Shown here one piece after another: positions 6,720 through 7,745 of a stretch of 7,745 nucleotides of DNA (positions are counted from its first letter, which is position 1; each line of letters opens with the position of its first letter). The DNA is from Methanobacterium sp. (GTDB lineage Archaea; Methanobacteriota; Methanobacteria; Methanobacteriales; Methanobacteriaceae), in the NCBI GenBank assembly GCA_028700095.1, contig JAQVTJ010000081.1, positions 1-7,745 on the forward strand, given 5' to 3'. Below the pieces are notes generated by a model that searched no databases, was not told the DNA's origin, and worked only from the letters and a program-made list of their open reading frames with translations. The position numbers and the translations under genes are program-made.

Positions 6720-7065
6720 TTAGTTAATTAATTTTTTAAGAAAATTTCTATAAACAATTTTTTTATTTATTAATTATATTTTTTTTTATGATAGAAACTA
6801 ATTTTTCAGCTAATTATTGGAACTACAATAAGCTTTTTACAAATTTTAACTAATATGATTATTATAGATATAGAAGTATAATTAGAGTATTTTATCTACT
6901 TTAGAATTAAGAAATTTAATTCTATACCATATTTAAATGTTATAAAAAAAAATAGTATAATAACAAATAACTCTTATTAAACCAGAATTTTTTTTTAGGA
7001 AAGATAATGTAGTTTAAAAAGAGAATATATTTTGTTTTTAGATAAAATGAATATAATCTTTTTTT
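6720..7065. other. AT-rich spacer between cbiD and moaC
   Basis: These 346 bases hold long T and A runs and no convincing open frame, tRNA or repeat array. A 22-codon plus-strand frame at 6788-6856 lacks a ribosome site. The only structure is an inverted repeat at 6902-6924. The end of the cbiD transcript must lie here, but no clear U-run terminator hairpin directly follows its stop. Confidence 0.55.
6902..6924. repeat. 9-bp inverted repeat in the cbiD-moaC spacer
   Basis: TAGAATTAA (6902-6910) pairs with TTAATTCTA (6916-6924) around GAAAT. It lies about 140 bases past the cbiD stop, far for a terminator of that gene and without a U run beside the stem, so its role is unclear. Confidence 0.4.
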
Positions 7066-7745
7066 TTAGTATTTAATATAATTAGTTGTGTGATTATTAT
7101 TTAGAATATTTCCATTCATATTAACTATTATACAATCAAATTCCATTTTAAATTTTTCAGTACATATATATTTAATATTTGTGGCTATACTGTTAAATAC
7201 GGGTCTAAGTAGGTTTTGTTTTTCTAGGAGGTCTATCATTTCTTCTGTTGTGTTGGATTTAAAAATTTTTTTAATAAATTCTTTATTAGCACCTGCAAGT
7301 GCAGAATGTGCTGCTATTATTTCTCTTCTTCCATCTGCTATGGAATTTTTAGTATTAAAAATACTTGCAGATATTTTTATAATCTTTCCAGCATGTCCTA
7401 ATAATATTATTCTATTTACTCCCTCTTTTGATGCTTGTTCCAGCATGTATCCCACAAAGTTTCCCATTTGGATTATTTGATCATTATTAACATCTAATAT
7501 TTTGTTTGCAATTTTTTCACCAATATTTCCAGGTACAAAAACAAGAACATTATATCCTTCTGCCACTGCAACATCAATTTGTCATCTGTATGATGTTTTA
7601 TAACTTTTCAAATTCATTGAACGGGCCAAACCAGTTGTGCCCAATATAGAAATACCATCTATAATACCTAATCTAGGGTTTAAAGTCTTATTTGCAAGTT
7701 CTTTTCCTCCGGGTACGGATATTATTACCTCTACACCTTTACCTT
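7066..7745 (-). pseudogene. cbiD: Cobalt-precorrin-5B C1-methyltransferase CbiD, C-terminal part, with an in-frame TGA
   Basis: CbiD methylates C-1 of the corrin ring in the anaerobic (early-cobalt) cobalamin pathway, using S-adenosylmethionine. The window holds about 225 codons of a family usually near 360; the N-terminus lies beyond 7745. Hallmarks are VPGGKELANKTLNPRLGI, GISILGTTGLARSM, QIDVAVAEGYN, FVPGNIGEKIA, GNFVGYMLEQA, LLGHAGKIIKISASIFNT, SIADGRREIIAAHSALAGA and the final TEKFKMEFDCIIVNMNG. The reading frame is continuous from 7743 to the TAA at 7066-7068 except for TGA at 7582-7584, between SYKTSYR and QIDVAVAEG. A cysteine would suit the TGA position, one base away (TGT or TGC). 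The GTG at 7566 would start only a fragment lacking conserved sequence, so it is not a credible start. The cause is a nonsense mutation, a sequencing error or, least likely, recoding. The gene points the same way as moaC. Confidence 0.88.

Noticed and set aside
6788..6856. 22-codon plus-strand frame (MIETNFSANYWNYN...) in the spacer
   Set aside because: It has only a T run upstream, no ribosome site and no recognisable feature; such frames are expected by chance.
7181..7480. Plus-strand frame of 99 codons inside cbiD
   Set aside because: It is antisense to the conserved GNFVGYML to AAHSALAGA region of CbiD.

Overview
This AT-rich window reads as a piece of a methanogenic archaeon of the order Methanobacteriales. 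The evidence is an archaeal Hel308 helicase, two tandem DUF2115/UPF0305 proteins (a family I know mainly from methanogens), an archaeal-type MoaC and a CbiD of the anaerobic (early-cobalt) B12 route. Very low GC fits Methanobrevibacter or Methanosphaera. I favour Methanobrevibacter, because Methanosphaera stadtmanae is reported to lack molybdopterin synthesis and a moaC gene is present here. The genus is an inference.

Layout. Positions 1-634 (+) hold the 3' part of a TPR-repeat gene with an in-frame stop and a frameshift. Positions 682-2270 (+) hold a bifunctional aspartate aminotransferase/aspartate 4-decarboxylase (AspD family) that is complete in content but broken by four single-base frameshifts. 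Positions 2367-2534 (+) encode a 55-residue two-helix membrane protein behind a strong Shine-Dalgarno. Positions 2535-2903 have no gene but carry a promoter-like TATA box, a 20-bp palindrome, small hairpins, a terminator-like hairpin and an AAT microsatellite. Positions 2904-6645 form an intact minus-strand block transcribed in the order moaC, hel308, DUF2115 copy 1, DUF2115 copy 2. Positions 6646-7065 are an AT-rich spacer with an operator-like palindrome beside the moaC promoter. Positions 7066-7745 (-) are the C-terminal two-thirds of cbiD with an in-frame TGA.

Function. moaC and cbiD supply two cofactors that hydrogenotrophic methanogens need: the pterin of formylmethanofuran dehydrogenase, and the corrinoid of methyl transfer. 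Hel308 acts in replication-fork repair, and the two DUF2115 genes follow it with almost no gap, so they are probably co-transcribed with it. The two left-hand genes look dead or badly sequenced: all five frameshifts are one missing base, yet the protein sequence between them is well conserved. That means either very recent decay or deletion errors in the read. Nothing here looks like a mobile element, CRISPR array, tRNA or rRNA.
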